Part shown: positions 25,855 to 34,264 of the stretch, piece by piece
Numbering within the stretch: position 1 is the stretch's first letter
Layout of the letters: each line of letters starts with the position of its first letter
Translations under genes and position numbers: made by a program
The notes under the pieces: model-generated
What the model was told of the DNA's origin: nothing
What the model saw: the letters and a program-made list of their open reading frames with translations, nothing else
The model's database searches: none
From: Bacillus benzoevorans
GTDB lineage: Bacteria; Bacillota; Bacilli; Bacillales; Cytobacillaceae
Length of the DNA stretch: 64,000 bases
Reading direction: 5' to 3'
Assembly: GCF_014207535.1 (NCBI RefSeq)
Contig: NZ_JACHGK010000003.1
Coordinates: forward strand, 62,001 to 126,000

Positions 25855-27337
25855 CTTAGTCTTAATGCCGATTCTCATCCCTTTGACAGTGGGGATGATT
25901 TTAGTTCTTTTTCGTCATCATCTTGTACTGCAGCGAATGGGGAGTATGCTGGCAGTGCTTGGCGCAGGAATTTGCTCTATCATTCTGCTTGCTCAAGTGA
26001 ACCATGAGGGGATTCAGACGTTGCAGCTAGGCGGATGGGATGCACCTTTTGGCGTAGGCATGACGGCTGATATGTTTTCTGTCTTACTCCTTATCACCAC
26101 GAGTGCTGTCTCTCTTTGCTGTTTATTGTATGCCTTTCGTTCGATTGGAAGAGAGCGGGAAAAGTATTTCTTTTATCCTTTGTTTTTATTTTTAATCACA
26201 GGGGTGAATGGTTCCTTTTTAACAGGTGATTTGTTCAATTTATATGTTTGTTTTGAAGTGATGTTAATATCCTCCTATGTGCTGATTGTTCACGGGGGAA
26301 CGAAAATTCAGCTGCGTGAAGCCTTTAAGTATATTCTTGTGAATGTCGTTTCTTCCTTTCTGTTCCTTGTGGCGATTGCCTATCTGTATTCCATTACAGG
26401 TACGTTAAATTTAGCCCATCTCTCTCTAAGGGTTGCCGAAGCCGGGCAGGATGGACTAATCACCACGGTGGCACTGTTATTTATCATTGTATTTGGCATG
26501 AAAGCCGGACTGTTTTTGTTCTTTTGGCTGCCGGGTTCCTACAGTTCCCCTCCAACAGCAATCGCTGCGATATTTGCAGCCCTATTAACAAAGGTGGGGA
26601 TTTATGCCATTATTCGCATGTTTACCCTTATCTTTTATCATGAGACGCAAATCACGCATTTGATGATCGGGATATTAGCCGGGCTGACGATGCTCCTAGG
26701 AGCTATCGGTGCCGTCGCCTTCAACGATATTAAAAAAATTCTTACCTATAACGTCATTATTGGCGCAGGATTAGTCCTCGCGAGTCTTGCAGCCTTTACC
26801 GAAGACGCCTTTACTGGAATGATCTATTATTTCATCCATGACATGATTATTAAATCTCTGTTATTCCTTTTAGGAGGAACGATTATTTTTCTGACCGGAA
26901 CAAGTAAAATCAAAGAAATCAGCGGGCTGATCCGCACCCATCCCTATTTAGGCTGGATCTTCTTTATCGCTGCCCTTTCCGTTTCCGGAATCCCCCCTTT
27001 TAGCGGTCTGCTTGGGAAAGTATTAATTACAAAAGGAACATTCTACAGCGGCTATTATTGGTTAGGCGCTATCGGGCTCATGACTAGCTTAATGGTCTTG
27101 TATTCTGTTATGAAGATTTTTATGAATGTCTTTTGGGGAGAAACCACATTAAGTGATGAAATGGAAAAGGGAACGACAAGGGGGCTGATGCTGCCAATGG
27201 TACCGTTAACCGCAGCAACTGTTTTATTAGGTGTGGGAGCTGAAGAAGTGGCCGAATATGTGCAAACAGCAGCGGTACAATTATTAAATCCTGATTTGTA
27301 CATCGACGCGATCTTCAAGGGACAACGAGTACCTTAA
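25847..27337 (+). CDS. mrpD: Na+/H+ antiporter subunit MrpD
   Basis: 496-residue antiporter-like subunit homologous to complex I NuoN/L/M with about 14 helices. LTGDLFNLYVCFEVMLISSYVLIV carries the conserved membrane Glu, and GAVAFNDIKKILTYNVIIGAG the conserved Lys region. The ATG at 25847 lies seven bases after AAGGGGA; the ATG at 25841 is too close to it. B. subtilis MrpD has 493 residues. Confidence 0.95.
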   Translation: MNNLVLMPILIPLTVGMILVLFRHHLVLQRMGSMLAVLGAGICSIILLAQVNHEGIQTLQLGGWDAPFGVGMTADMFSVLLLITTSAVSLCCLLYAFRSIGREREKYFFYPLFLFLITGVNGSFLTGDLFNLYVCFEVMLISSYVLIVHGGTKIQLREAFKYILVNVVSSFLFLVAIAYLYSITGTLNLAHLSLRVAEAGQDGLITTVALLFIIVFGMKAGLFLFFWLPGSYSSPPTAIAAIFAALLTKVGIYAIIRMFTLIFYHETQITHLMIGILAGLTMLLGAIGAVAFNDIKKILTYNVIIGAGLVLASLAAFTEDAFTGMIYYFIHDMIIKSLLFLLGGTIIFLTGTSKIKEISGLIRTHPYLGWIFFIAALSVSGIPPFSGLLGKVLITKGTFYSGYYWLGAIGLMTSLMVLYSVMKIFMNVFWGETTLSDEMEKGTTRGLMLPMVPLTAATVLLGVGAEEVAEYVQTAAVQLLNPDLYIDAIFKGQRVP

Positions 27338-27368
27338 CAAAGTCAAATGATGAAATGAGGTGAATGGC

Positions 27369-27851
27369 TTGCCTTTCCAATTACTGATTAATTTATTTAT
27401 CGCTTTTTTGTGGATGTTTCTCCAGGATGAATGGAGGATCTTGGCTTTTTTCAGCGGATATATAGTGGGTATCATCATTGTATTCAGTCTGCGCCGCTTT
27501 TTCAATCATCGGTTTTATTTATGGACCATTTTAGCTGTTTTTAGGTTATTGCTTGTGTTCACACATGAATTAATTACATCAAGCATCCTTGTTATCAAAC
27601 AGGTTACACGTCCGAAAATCAATGTGACACCGGGCATTTTCAAATTAGAGACAGAGTTGGAAGGTGATATAGAGATTACTTTACTTTCGCTCTTAATCAC
27701 CCTAACGCCTGGTTCAGTGGTCATGGAGCTGGCACCAAATAACAAGATTTTATATGTACATGCCATGGACATCCCAGAATCAAGCGATGCTGTTAAAAAG
27801 TCGGTGAAGATTTTTGAAAAAGCGATTAAGGATGTGACGCGTTATGTTTAA
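27369..27851 (+). CDS. mrpE: Na+/H+ antiporter subunit MrpE
   Basis: 160-residue membrane subunit (MrpE family): two N-terminal helices, then the domain with TPGIFKLETELEGDIEITLLSLLITLTPGSVVMELAP and LYVHAMDIP. The TTG at 27369 six bases after GAGGTGA gives MPFQLLINL, which matches the MrpE start; GTG 27360 overlaps the ribosome site. Overlaps mrpF by eight bases. Confidence 0.93.
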   Translation: MPFQLLINLFIAFLWMFLQDEWRILAFFSGYIVGIIIVFSLRRFFNHRFYLWTILAVFRLLLVFTHELITSSILVIKQVTRPKINVTPGIFKLETELEGDIEITLLSLLITLTPGSVVMELAPNNKILYVHAMDIPESSDAVKKSVKIFEKAIKDVTRYV

Positions 27852-28128
27852 TACGATATTAATAACTGCTTTATTCTTTATTACCCTTTCCATACTGGTG
27901 ATCATTTACCGATTGATCAAAGGTCCTTCTGTACCCGACCGCGTCCAAGCACTGGATTTTATCGGTATTCATTTGATCGCCGGTGTGGCGATTGTGTCTA
28001 TTTACTTGAGAACGCATGCCTTTCTAGATATTATCCTGCTTCTGGGGATCCTTTCTTTTGTCGGTACGATTGCTTTTGCCAGATTTATTGAAAGTGGTGT
28101 TGTCATTGAACGCAAACGTATCAAGTGA
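27844..28128 (+). CDS. mrpF: Na+/H+ antiporter subunit MrpF
   Basis: 94-residue membrane subunit with three helices. KGPSVPDRVQALDFIGIHLIAG and LDIILLLGILSFVGTIAFARFIE are MrpF hallmarks. Overlaps mrpE at its start and mrpG at its end. Confidence 0.95.
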   Translation: MFNTILITALFFITLSILVIIYRLIKGPSVPDRVQALDFIGIHLIAGVAIVSIYLRTHAFLDIILLLGILSFVGTIAFARFIESGVVIERKRIK

Positions 28129-28471
28129 AATCATTGCCGCCATCCTGATTTTGATTGGAACCTGCTTTAGCTTTTTAAGTGCCATTGGAATATTACGGCT
28201 GCCCGATGTCTATACCCGGTCACATGCAGCGTCAAAAAGCTCCACCCTCGGAGTCCTTTGTATCTTGACAGGTACTTTCCTATTTTTCCTTATTACAGAA
28301 TATTATTTCAGCATCCGGCTCTTGCTTGGAATTTTCTTCGTTTTTCTAACAGCGCCTGTTTCAGCCCATATGATTTGCCGTTCAGCTTACCGCTCGCGTG
28401 TACCGCTTGCAGAAACAAGTGTGAAAGACGATTTAAAAGTGGCTTTGGATAAAAGTGAATCAGGGAATTAG
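28106..28471 (+). CDS. mrpG: Na+/H+ antiporter subunit MrpG
   Basis: About 121 residues, three helices. AIGILRLPDVYTRSHAASKSSTLGVLCILTG is the MrpG signature. The exact start is uncertain: TTG 28106, inside mrpF and preceded by AAGTGGTG, gives the family length; TTG 28100 or GTG 28097 are alternatives. Last gene of the operon, followed by a terminator. Confidence 0.92.
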   Translation: MNANVSSEIIAAILILIGTCFSFLSAIGILRLPDVYTRSHAASKSSTLGVLCILTGTFLFFLITEYYFSIRLLLGIFFVFLTAPVSAHMICRSAYRSRVPLAETSVKDDLKVALDKSESGN

Positions 28472-28475
28472 CAAA

Positions 28476-28514
28476 AAAAGCCGGATTTCATATTGATAAA
28501 GTCCGGCTCTATTT
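28476..28514 (+). terminator. Terminator of the mrp operon
   Basis: AAAAGCCGGA...TCCGGCTCTATTTCG; a seven-base G/C-rich stem with further TTT/AAA pairing, five bases after the mrpG stop. Confidence 0.75.
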
Positions 28515-28603
28515 CGTATTCGTTTCAAACAAAGGATTTTCACCCTTTAAGGCTGATAACATGTTCGGCAGCCGATAACAGGATTCAAGTATGTCATGTC
28601 TGA

Positions 28604-28696
28604 CTAATTGTGATGAGGTTTGGATATGCGGTTCAAAACATATTTTAATACAAAGGCATAAATGATCACCGTTATGGCGATGAAAACAAAGGCCAT
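28604..28696 (-). CDS. Tiny hydrophobic membrane peptide (30 residues)
   Basis: ATG preceded by AGGAGAG at nine bases. The product MAFVFIAITVIIYAFVLKYV continues with LNRISKPHHN: one membrane helix and a short basic tail, the shape of a small membrane-protein regulator or an accessory subunit. It lies between the mrp operon and the CheX-like gene on the other strand. No homologue is recognised; the case rests on the ribosome site and the clean helix. Confidence 0.5.
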   Translation of the reverse strand: MAFVFIAITVIIYAFVLKYVLNRISKPHHN

Positions 28697-28850
28697 GCGC
28701 AATCACTCTCCTGAAAAATTTATTGATAGTATTCATTTATTTTTCCATATCATAGCATTATTGAGAATGAATTTCAATAACAATTAGGCAACACACTACT
28801 TTCTTCACAAATCTATTCTGAAAACATCAGCCAGTAAAATTTATCAATTC

Positions 28851-28878
28851 TTTACACATATGACTATTTAACTATGCT
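28851..28878 (+). promoter_or_regulatory. Sigma-A-like promoter of the CheX-like gene
   Basis: TTTACA-N16-TATGCT, about 40 bp before the GTG start. Confidence 0.4.
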
Positions 28879-28917
28879 AGAATGTTACATATACGGACTT
28901 TGGTCAGGGGGATGAAT

Positions 28918-29370
28918 GTGAAAACAAAAAATACTGCTGTTTTTTTATTAGAAAATACACTGCAATCTGTCAAGGAAGTTCTCCCTTTTGCGATTCATCC
29001 AGATAAACCTTCCATACTCACACAACCCTATCAGCAGCATTCTATTGGAGTATTAATTGGAATCACCGGAGATATCAAAGGCAGATTAATCATTAACGGC
29101 AACGAGGAGACATTTTGCTCCATTGGCAAAGGAATGTTTGGAATGTCGATTGAGGGTGAACTGCTAAAGTCCTTTGCTGGTGAATTAGGCAATATGTTCG
29201 GAGGAAAATTATCAACAAGCCTAGCTGCTTTTGGTTTTAATATGGACATTACCCCGCCGACCGTGCTCGTTGGCGATACCAAACTATATGGGTTTGAAAA
29301 GGTCTACCGCCTGTCAATTATGATCGAAAATGCAGGGAATCTTGTGCTGCTTATACTGTTTGATGAATGA
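28918..29370 (+). CDS. CheX-like protein (chemotaxis phosphatase fold)
   Basis: 150 residues. Recognised from the CheX/CheC-type core: IGVLIGITGDIKGRLIING, then SFAGELGNMFGGKLSTSLAAFG, with the E-x-x-N catalytic pattern of CheY phosphatases (ELGN), then ITPPTVLVG. It could dephosphorylate a CheY-like protein or act in another signal pathway; no chemotaxis genes are nearby. GTG 28918 is six bases after AGGGGG; ATG 28912 abuts that site. It is flanked by its own promoter and terminator. Confidence 0.8.
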   Translation: MKTKNTAVFLLENTLQSVKEVLPFAIHPDKPSILTQPYQQHSIGVLIGITGDIKGRLIINGNEETFCSIGKGMFGMSIEGELLKSFAGELGNMFGGKLSTSLAAFGFNMDITPPTVLVGDTKLYGFEKVYRLSIMIENAGNLVLLILFDE

Positions 29371-29379
29371 TAGAAATTA

Positions 29380-29410
29380 AAAGGAGCTGTCCTTGGACGG
29401 CTCCTTCTTA
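29380..29410 (+). terminator. Terminator of the CheX-like gene
   Basis: AAGGAGCTGTCC/GGACGGCTCCTT with a two-base loop and one mismatch, followed by CTTATG. Confidence 0.75.
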
Positions 29411-29927
29411 TGATCTAATCAGCTTATTCTTGCGTGATAGGCTATTTAAGTTCTTTCTTACTGGAATGAAATCTTCGGATTTATGTACTTCTATTTTCAA
29501 CCATTTTTCTTATTATTTTGTTTTTGCACCACTCTTAGCAAGATTCATCATTTGTCAATCGGTTTGATCACTTAGACTGAAAAAGCTATGTTAGATTGAC
29601 TGGAACATGCCCAAGTGACATTCTTCACTTTCAGTTCAATTAACCATATTACCTTATATAACAAAGTACATCATCCGCTAAAGAATGACAAAATTCAACA
29701 AAGCTTGTCCATTTCTATTCTCAAAGTTCACACTTTATTCATATTTAAAAGTCTTTCAAGGTGACATAAATCACCATCCAATCAACTTTACACTACTCAC
29801 ATGGTAATAAAGCAAAATATGAATAATTTGTGAATTGCTCTAAACAGTGTGGAATCTTCGCAATTGTCTAGTATTATGAAATTGTAATCATTTACTTTTT
29901 CCAATCCACTGAGGGGAGTGAGAGAAA
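29411..29927 (+). promoter_or_regulatory. Long regulatory region of the ba3 oxidase operon
   Basis: 517 bp without a convincing gene. It holds two palindromes with the Crp/Fnr core GTGA-N6-TCAC: AGTGA-CATTCT-TCACT at 29614-29629 and GGTGA-CATAAA-TCACC at 29760-29775. TTTGTGAAT at 29827-29835 matches the ResD-type motif known from B. subtilis. Possible -10 elements are TTATAT (29654-29659), 35 bp past the first box, and TAATAA (29805-29810). This pattern suggests oxygen-dependent control of the oxidase. No start site can be fixed. Confidence 0.5.
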
Positions 29928-30077
29928 ATGGCACAACTTAAGCATAAAACTGACGGAAAGGCTACTGCTGATGAAAACGCAAACTTAAAAGGAACATTAG
30001 TATCTGTTTTTCTTGTCGGCGCTATCATTGTAGCCACTTGGGTAAGCGTTTACTTTGTCTATTTAGATCGTTTTTAA
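29928..30077 (+). CDS. cbaD: Cytochrome c oxidase subunit IIa (ba3 type)
   Basis: 49-residue single-helix subunit: a polar N-terminus, then GTLVSVFLVGAIIVATWVSV and YFVYLDRF, the pattern of the CoxIIa family that completes subunit II in ba3 oxidases. GAGGGGAGTGAG precedes the ATG. It is the first gene of the operon, 24 bp before subunit II. The symbol follows Thermus usage. Confidence 0.85.
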   Translation: MAQLKHKTDGKATADENANLKGTLVSVFLVGAIIVATWVSVYFVYLDRF

Positions 30078-30101
30078 GAAAATTAAAGGGGGAACGAAGC
30101 C

Positions 30102-30581
30102 ATGCATATGCATAAGTTTGAAAAGGCCTGGCTTACTTTTGGGGTAGCAGCACTTATTGTCTTCCTAACCGTCTTAGGAGTAAGTGCTTTCTACTTAGGT
30201 AATCAGCCGCCAAGTTGTTTAACAACTATTAATCCAGAAAAGGTAGATACAACAGCACCATTTGATAAGCCTGGACTTAACAAGGTTGAAGGAAAAGAAT
30301 GGGATTATGAATTAGTATTTGTAGCATCTGCGTTTTCTTACAATCCAGCATCAGTACAAGTACCGCTTGGAGCAAAAGTAAAAGTGATGGCTACTACTAA
30401 AGACGTTATCCACGGTTTTGAAGTTGCTGGTACAAATATCAATATGATGCTTGAACCAGGATATATCAGTGAAATCGTTACTACTTTTGACAAAGAGGGC
30501 GAATATTTAATCCTTTGTAACGAATATTGCGGTGCAGGTCACCACTTAATGACATCAAAAATCGAGGTGGTTAAACAATGA
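30102..30581 (+). CDS. cbaB: Cytochrome c oxidase subunit II (ba3 type)
   Basis: 159 residues: one membrane helix (about 10-32) and an extracytoplasmic cupredoxin domain that carries the dinuclear CuA centre taking electrons from cytochrome c. CuA ligands are visible as VIHGFEV (His) and CNEYCGAGHHLM (two Cys, His, Met). The compact size and lack of a second helix are typical of ba3 (B-type) oxidases. The ATG lies after AAAGGGGGAACGAAGCC. Overlaps subunit I by four bases. Confidence 0.93.
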   Translation: MHMHKFEKAWLTFGVAALIVFLTVLGVSAFYLGNQPPSCLTTINPEKVDTTAPFDKPGLNKVEGKEWDYELVFVASAFSYNPASVQVPLGAKVKVMATTKDVIHGFEVAGTNINMMLEPGYISEIVTTFDKEGEYLILCNEYCGAGHHLMTSKIEVVKQ

Positions 30582-32233
30582 ACACTCCAGGTGCAATGAA
30601 GAAATTAGACCGCCGCGATGCTAAATTAGTAATGGCACATATGTATGTCGTATTTACCTGTCTCTTGGTCGGTGGTCTTGCCGGTTTATTACAAGTTCTC
30701 GTTCGTTCCGGTAAAGTAACATTACCGGCTGGTATTGGGTATTATCAAATTCTTACTGTTCATGGTGTTATTCTTGCTCTTGTCGTAACCACATTCTTTA
30801 TCATGGGATTTATGCAAGCCACAGTCAGCTTCACAGCAGGTGCATATTCTAATGCCCAGCGCAGACTTGGCTGGATTGGTTTTTGGCTCATGTTAATCGG
30901 TACTGCAATGGCAGCTGCGATGATTTTAACAAATAAAGCTTCTGTATTATACACATTCTATGCACCATTACAGGCACATGCACTTTATTATCTTGGTCTA
31001 ACCCTTGTAATTGTAGGCAGCTGGATGGGCGGCGCAGCCATTATTATCGGCTATAGAAGATGGAAAAAAGCAAACCCAGGAAAACCTAGCCCGCTGTTAA
31101 CATTTATGTCAGTTGTTAACTCTGTCATGTGGTATGTATGTACATTAGGTGTTGCCGTAGAAGTATTGCTTCAATTATTGCCTTGGTCTTTAGGAATGGT
31201 TGACGGTATTAATATTCTTGCCAGCCGTACCCTATTCTGGTATTTCGGACATCCGCTCGTATACTTCTGGTTACTGCCAGCTTATATGGCATGGTATGTT
31301 GTTATTCCAAAAGTTATTGGTGCAAAGATTTTCTCTGATTCATTGGCACGTATGTCTTTCATTCTATTTATTTTATTCTCAATTCCAGTTGGATTCCACC
31401 ATCAATTATTAGAACCAGGTATTGATCCAGCATGGAAGTTCTTACAGGTTGTCTTAACCTTCTTAGTTGTTATTCCATCGTTTATGACTGCTTTCGCATT
31501 ATTTGCTACATTTGAAAAACATGGTCGGCAAATTGGTGCAAAAAGCCTGTTTGGCTGGTTGAAAAAGTTACCTTGGGGCGATGCCCGCTTTACCGTTCCA
31601 TTCATTGGGATGTTAGCCTTTATTCCAGCTGGTGCCGGTGGTATCGTTAACGCTTCCCACCAAATGAACCAAGTTGTCCATAACACTATCTGGGTAACAG
31701 GTCACTTCCATTTAACAGTTGGAACAGCCGTACTCTTAACATTCTTTGGAGTTTCATTCTGGCTTGTACCGCATTTAACCGGGCGCGTATTAACGAAAAA
31801 AATGAATAAATTAGCGCTTGTTCAAGGGATTCTATGGGCGGTCGGCATGACATTTATGTCAGGCGCAATGCATGCTGCAGGTCTTCTAGGTGCCCCACGC
31901 CGTTCTGCATTTTCTGAATATGGCGGCGCTGCACAAGCGGCTGAATGGATTCCATACCAAATTGCGCAAGCAGTTGGCGGTTCCATCCTATTCATCTCAA
32001 TTATCGTGATGGTTTGCATTTTCATTAACCTTGCTTTCTTTGCACCAAAAGGTGAGCAAGAATTCCTTGTTGGCGAAGTTGATGCAGACGCTGAACCAAC
32101 ACCACTTGTTTATGAAAACTGGAAATTATGGCTTGGAATTACAGCATTATTAATTCTATTCGCTTACACCATTCCATTTATTGATATCATTCAAAATGCT
32201 CCAGCACCTTCAAAGGGATTCAAATTGTGGTAG
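30578..32233 (+). CDS. cbaA: Cytochrome c oxidase subunit I (ba3 type)
   Basis: 551-residue haem-copper oxidase catalytic subunit with 12-13 helices; it reduces O2 to water and pumps protons. Ligands: low-spin haem His in TVHGVILAL and HFHLTVG, CuB His/Tyr in FGHPLVYFWLLPAY, the CuB pair in GFHHQLLEPG, and high-spin haem His in HNTIWVTGHFH. The A-type D-channel motif is absent and the sequence is of the B family. Such oxidases have high O2 affinity, in line with the Fnr-like boxes upstream. A strong terminator follows. Confidence 0.95.
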   Translation: MNTPGAMKKLDRRDAKLVMAHMYVVFTCLLVGGLAGLLQVLVRSGKVTLPAGIGYYQILTVHGVILALVVTTFFIMGFMQATVSFTAGAYSNAQRRLGWIGFWLMLIGTAMAAAMILTNKASVLYTFYAPLQAHALYYLGLTLVIVGSWMGGAAIIIGYRRWKKANPGKPSPLLTFMSVVNSVMWYVCTLGVAVEVLLQLLPWSLGMVDGINILASRTLFWYFGHPLVYFWLLPAYMAWYVVIPKVIGAKIFSDSLARMSFILFILFSIPVGFHHQLLEPGIDPAWKFLQVVLTFLVVIPSFMTAFALFATFEKHGRQIGAKSLFGWLKKLPWGDARFTVPFIGMLAFIPAGAGGIVNASHQMNQVVHNTIWVTGHFHLTVGTAVLLTFFGVSFWLVPHLTGRVLTKKMNKLALVQGILWAVGMTFMSGAMHAAGLLGAPRRSAFSEYGGAAQAAEWIPYQIAQAVGGSILFISIIVMVCIFINLAFFAPKGEQEFLVGEVDADAEPTPLVYENWKLWLGITALLILFAYTIPFIDIIQNAPAPSKGFKLW

Positions 32234-32242
32234 CATTTTACG

Positions 32243-32278
32243 AAAAGAACTCTGTCTCTCGGCAGAGTTCTTTTTTTG
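32243..32278 (+). terminator. Terminator of the ba3 oxidase operon
   Basis: AAAGAACTCTG/CAGAGTTCTTT with an eight-base loop and seven T. Confidence 0.9.
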
Positions 32279-32294
32279 CCTGCTAAAGGTACAT

Positions 32295-33812
32295 TTACAG
32301 CTGGTAAATGCCGCTATATTTCTCCGTTAAATATTCGATTAAATATTCTGCATTTAAGCCTTCACCGGTCGCGTCCTGTAAAATTTGCAGCGGTTTTTTC
32401 AGTTTGCCAAATTGATGGATACGGGTGGTGAGCCACTCTTTAATTGGCTGTAAATTTCCTTCTTCGAGTAATTGCGCATAATTTGGCAAACTTACCAGCA
32501 TCGCCTGCTTAAATTGCGCAGCATACATAAGCCCAAGGGCATAGGATGGAAAATAGCCGAAACTTCCGCCTGCCCAATGTACATCCTGCAGGACCCCTTC
32601 TTTATCATTGCTTGGCCGGACGCCTAAGTATTCCTCATATTTATCATTCCAAACCGAAGGCAGATCCTCTACTTTGATTTCATCATTGAACAGTCCTTTT
32701 TCAATTTCGTAGCGGATCATCACATGAAGCGGATAAGTTAATTCATCGGCTTCAATGCGGATTAACGACGGCTTTGATTCATTAATAGCACGATAGAATT
32801 TTTCTACTGGAACGTGATCGAAATGACCGCTTGTAAATTGCTTCAGCAGTTCATAATTCTTTTTCCAAAAGGAGAGGTCCCGGGCGACGAAATTCTCATA
32901 GAACAGCGATTGTGATTCGTGTATCCCCATGGAAGCTCCGCTGCATAGAGGGGTTCCTGTTAAATCCTCTCGAATATTCTGTTCGTACAGAGCATGTCCT
33001 CCCTCATGTATCGTCCCAAATACAGCCATGCGGAAATCTGATTCATCATATCTTGTTGTAATCCGGACATCTCCACGGTTAATCCCTGTGGCAAATGGAT
33101 GTACCGTTTCATCAAGTCGGCCTGCCTCGAAGTTATATCCCATTTGCTTTAATACTTCGATACTAAAGGCACGCTGAGATGTTTTGGGGAAGGTTTGAAA
33201 TAAGAAGTCAGTTTTCGGTTTATTATCCGCTGCAGCGATTTTTTGCACCAGCGGGACGATGCTGGCACGGAGGTCGCTGAATACCCGATCTAAAACGTGC
33301 GTTGTCATACCCGGTTCATATAAATCAAGCAGGGTATTATATTTATTCCCTTCAGATCCCCAATAAGTAATAAACCGTTTTGTCATCGTTACAATTTTCT
33401 CTAAATAGGGTTTGAATAGAGCAAAATCAGATTTTTCTCTTGCTTCTTCCCACACCGTTTCGGCCTGAGATAAGAGAATAGTGTACTCTTTATATTCTTC
33501 TGCAGGAATTTTCCGTTTATAATCGTATTCCTTTTTGCATTCTTCGATTAATGTTTTCGTTGTTTCCGCTATGATATTTTGCGCTTCCAAGCTGGACAGG
33601 TTTGCTATGTATGCAGCCATAGCTTCTGATACGGACAGGTCATAAACCTCACTAGATAAAATCCCGATTACTTCCGCGCGCTGGCCTGTCCCCTGTCTAG
33701 GTGCTCCGGTCCGTAAATCCCAATAAATCAATGCAAGAGCCTCATTATAAGCAGTGATCTTCTTCGTATAGTTTACAAATTCTTTTTCCATTTGCAAAAT
33801 TGATCGACTCAA
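32295..33812 (-). CDS. ypwA: Metallocarboxypeptidase, M32 family (YpwA)
   Basis: 505-residue zinc carboxypeptidase of the thermostable carboxypeptidase Taq family; cytosolic, removes C-terminal residues from peptides. The active-site motif HEGGHALYEQ is present, with the conserved Glu in GIHESQSLFYENFV and the family motifs DVRITTRY and HWAGGSFGYFPSYALG. B. subtilis YpwA has 501. A TTG start six bases after GGAGGG is used; ATG at codon 8 is an alternative. Confidence 0.93.
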   Translation of the reverse strand: MSRSILQMEKEFVNYTKKITAYNEALALIYWDLRTGAPRQGTGQRAEVIGILSSEVYDLSVSEAMAAYIANLSSLEAQNIIAETTKTLIEECKKEYDYKRKIPAEEYKEYTILLSQAETVWEEAREKSDFALFKPYLEKIVTMTKRFITYWGSEGNKYNTLLDLYEPGMTTHVLDRVFSDLRASIVPLVQKIAAADNKPKTDFLFQTFPKTSQRAFSIEVLKQMGYNFEAGRLDETVHPFATGINRGDVRITTRYDESDFRMAVFGTIHEGGHALYEQNIREDLTGTPLCSGASMGIHESQSLFYENFVARDLSFWKKNYELLKQFTSGHFDHVPVEKFYRAINESKPSLIRIEADELTYPLHVMIRYEIEKGLFNDEIKVEDLPSVWNDKYEEYLGVRPSNDKEGVLQDVHWAGGSFGYFPSYALGLMYAAQFKQAMLVSLPNYAQLLEEGNLQPIKEWLTTRIHQFGKLKKPLQILQDATGEGLNAEYLIEYLTEKYSGIYQL

Positions 33813-33883
33813 CCCTATCCCTCCATTGATTCATACTTTTTCCATTGTATCTCAATCTTAAGGCAGGGATACATAAACATCAA

Positions 33884-33912
33884 GAAAAAAGACAACAGCT
33901 CACACTGTTGTC
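33884..33912 (-). terminator. Terminator of the DUF2249 gene
   Basis: GACAACAG/CTGTTGTC, six-base loop, followed on the minus strand by TTTTTTCTTG. Confidence 0.85.
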
Positions 33913-33938
33913 CCATTTGCAAGAAGGGAAGCGTTGAT

Positions 33939-34172
33939 TTATTTTTTGCTAATCGCTACCTTCCAGATTTCCGGACCCTCTTCTAAATATTCCCATGTAA
34001 ATTGATCCGTTCTTTCCATCATGAATTGATAAAACAACGGCTTCGGATCATGGTCATTAATCAACTGCATGGCTTCGCCGGAATTTAATGAATCAAATGT
34101 ATTGAAAATTGTTGGATGTTTTTCACGCGGCGGATAATCTGGTGCTTTAACAGTTGCAGTAAATGTTCTCAC
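33939..34172 (-). CDS. DUF2249-domain protein
   Basis: 77-residue soluble protein: PREKHPTIFNTFDSL, LINDHDPKPLFYQFMMER and TWEYLEEGPEIWKVAISK are the DUF2249 pattern, a small domain often found with respiration, nitrogen-oxide and redox genes; its biochemical role is not settled. GTG at 34172 behind AAAGGGGGA (an ATG two bases earlier is out of frame and closes at once). The promoter carries a Crp/Fnr box, linking it to hcp and the ba3 oxidase. Confidence 0.8.
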   Translation of the reverse strand: MRTFTATVKAPDYPPREKHPTIFNTFDSLNSGEAMQLINDHDPKPLFYQFMMERTDQFTWEYLEEGPEIWKVAISKK

Positions 34173-34201
34173 ATTAACTCCCCCTTTAATTTGTTACCCA
34201 T

Positions 34202-34244
34202 AGTTTATCCGCTTTTTAGGAATAACATCGTGATAACCATCACA
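34202..34244 (-). promoter_or_regulatory. Crp/Fnr-box promoter of the DUF2249 gene
   Basis: On the minus strand TGTGA-N6-TCACG (34229-34244, nine of ten consensus bases), centred 32 bp from the centre of a -10 TAAACT (34202-34207). This puts the box at about -41.5, the class II activator position. The same geometry is seen at hcp. Confidence 0.6.
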
Positions 34245-34264
34245 ACTTTACTGTGATTTTGCTC

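Noticed and set aside
28509..28736. 75-codon minus-strand frame over the mrp terminator
   Set aside because: It overlaps the small membrane peptide in another frame, has no ribosome site and has no recognisable content.
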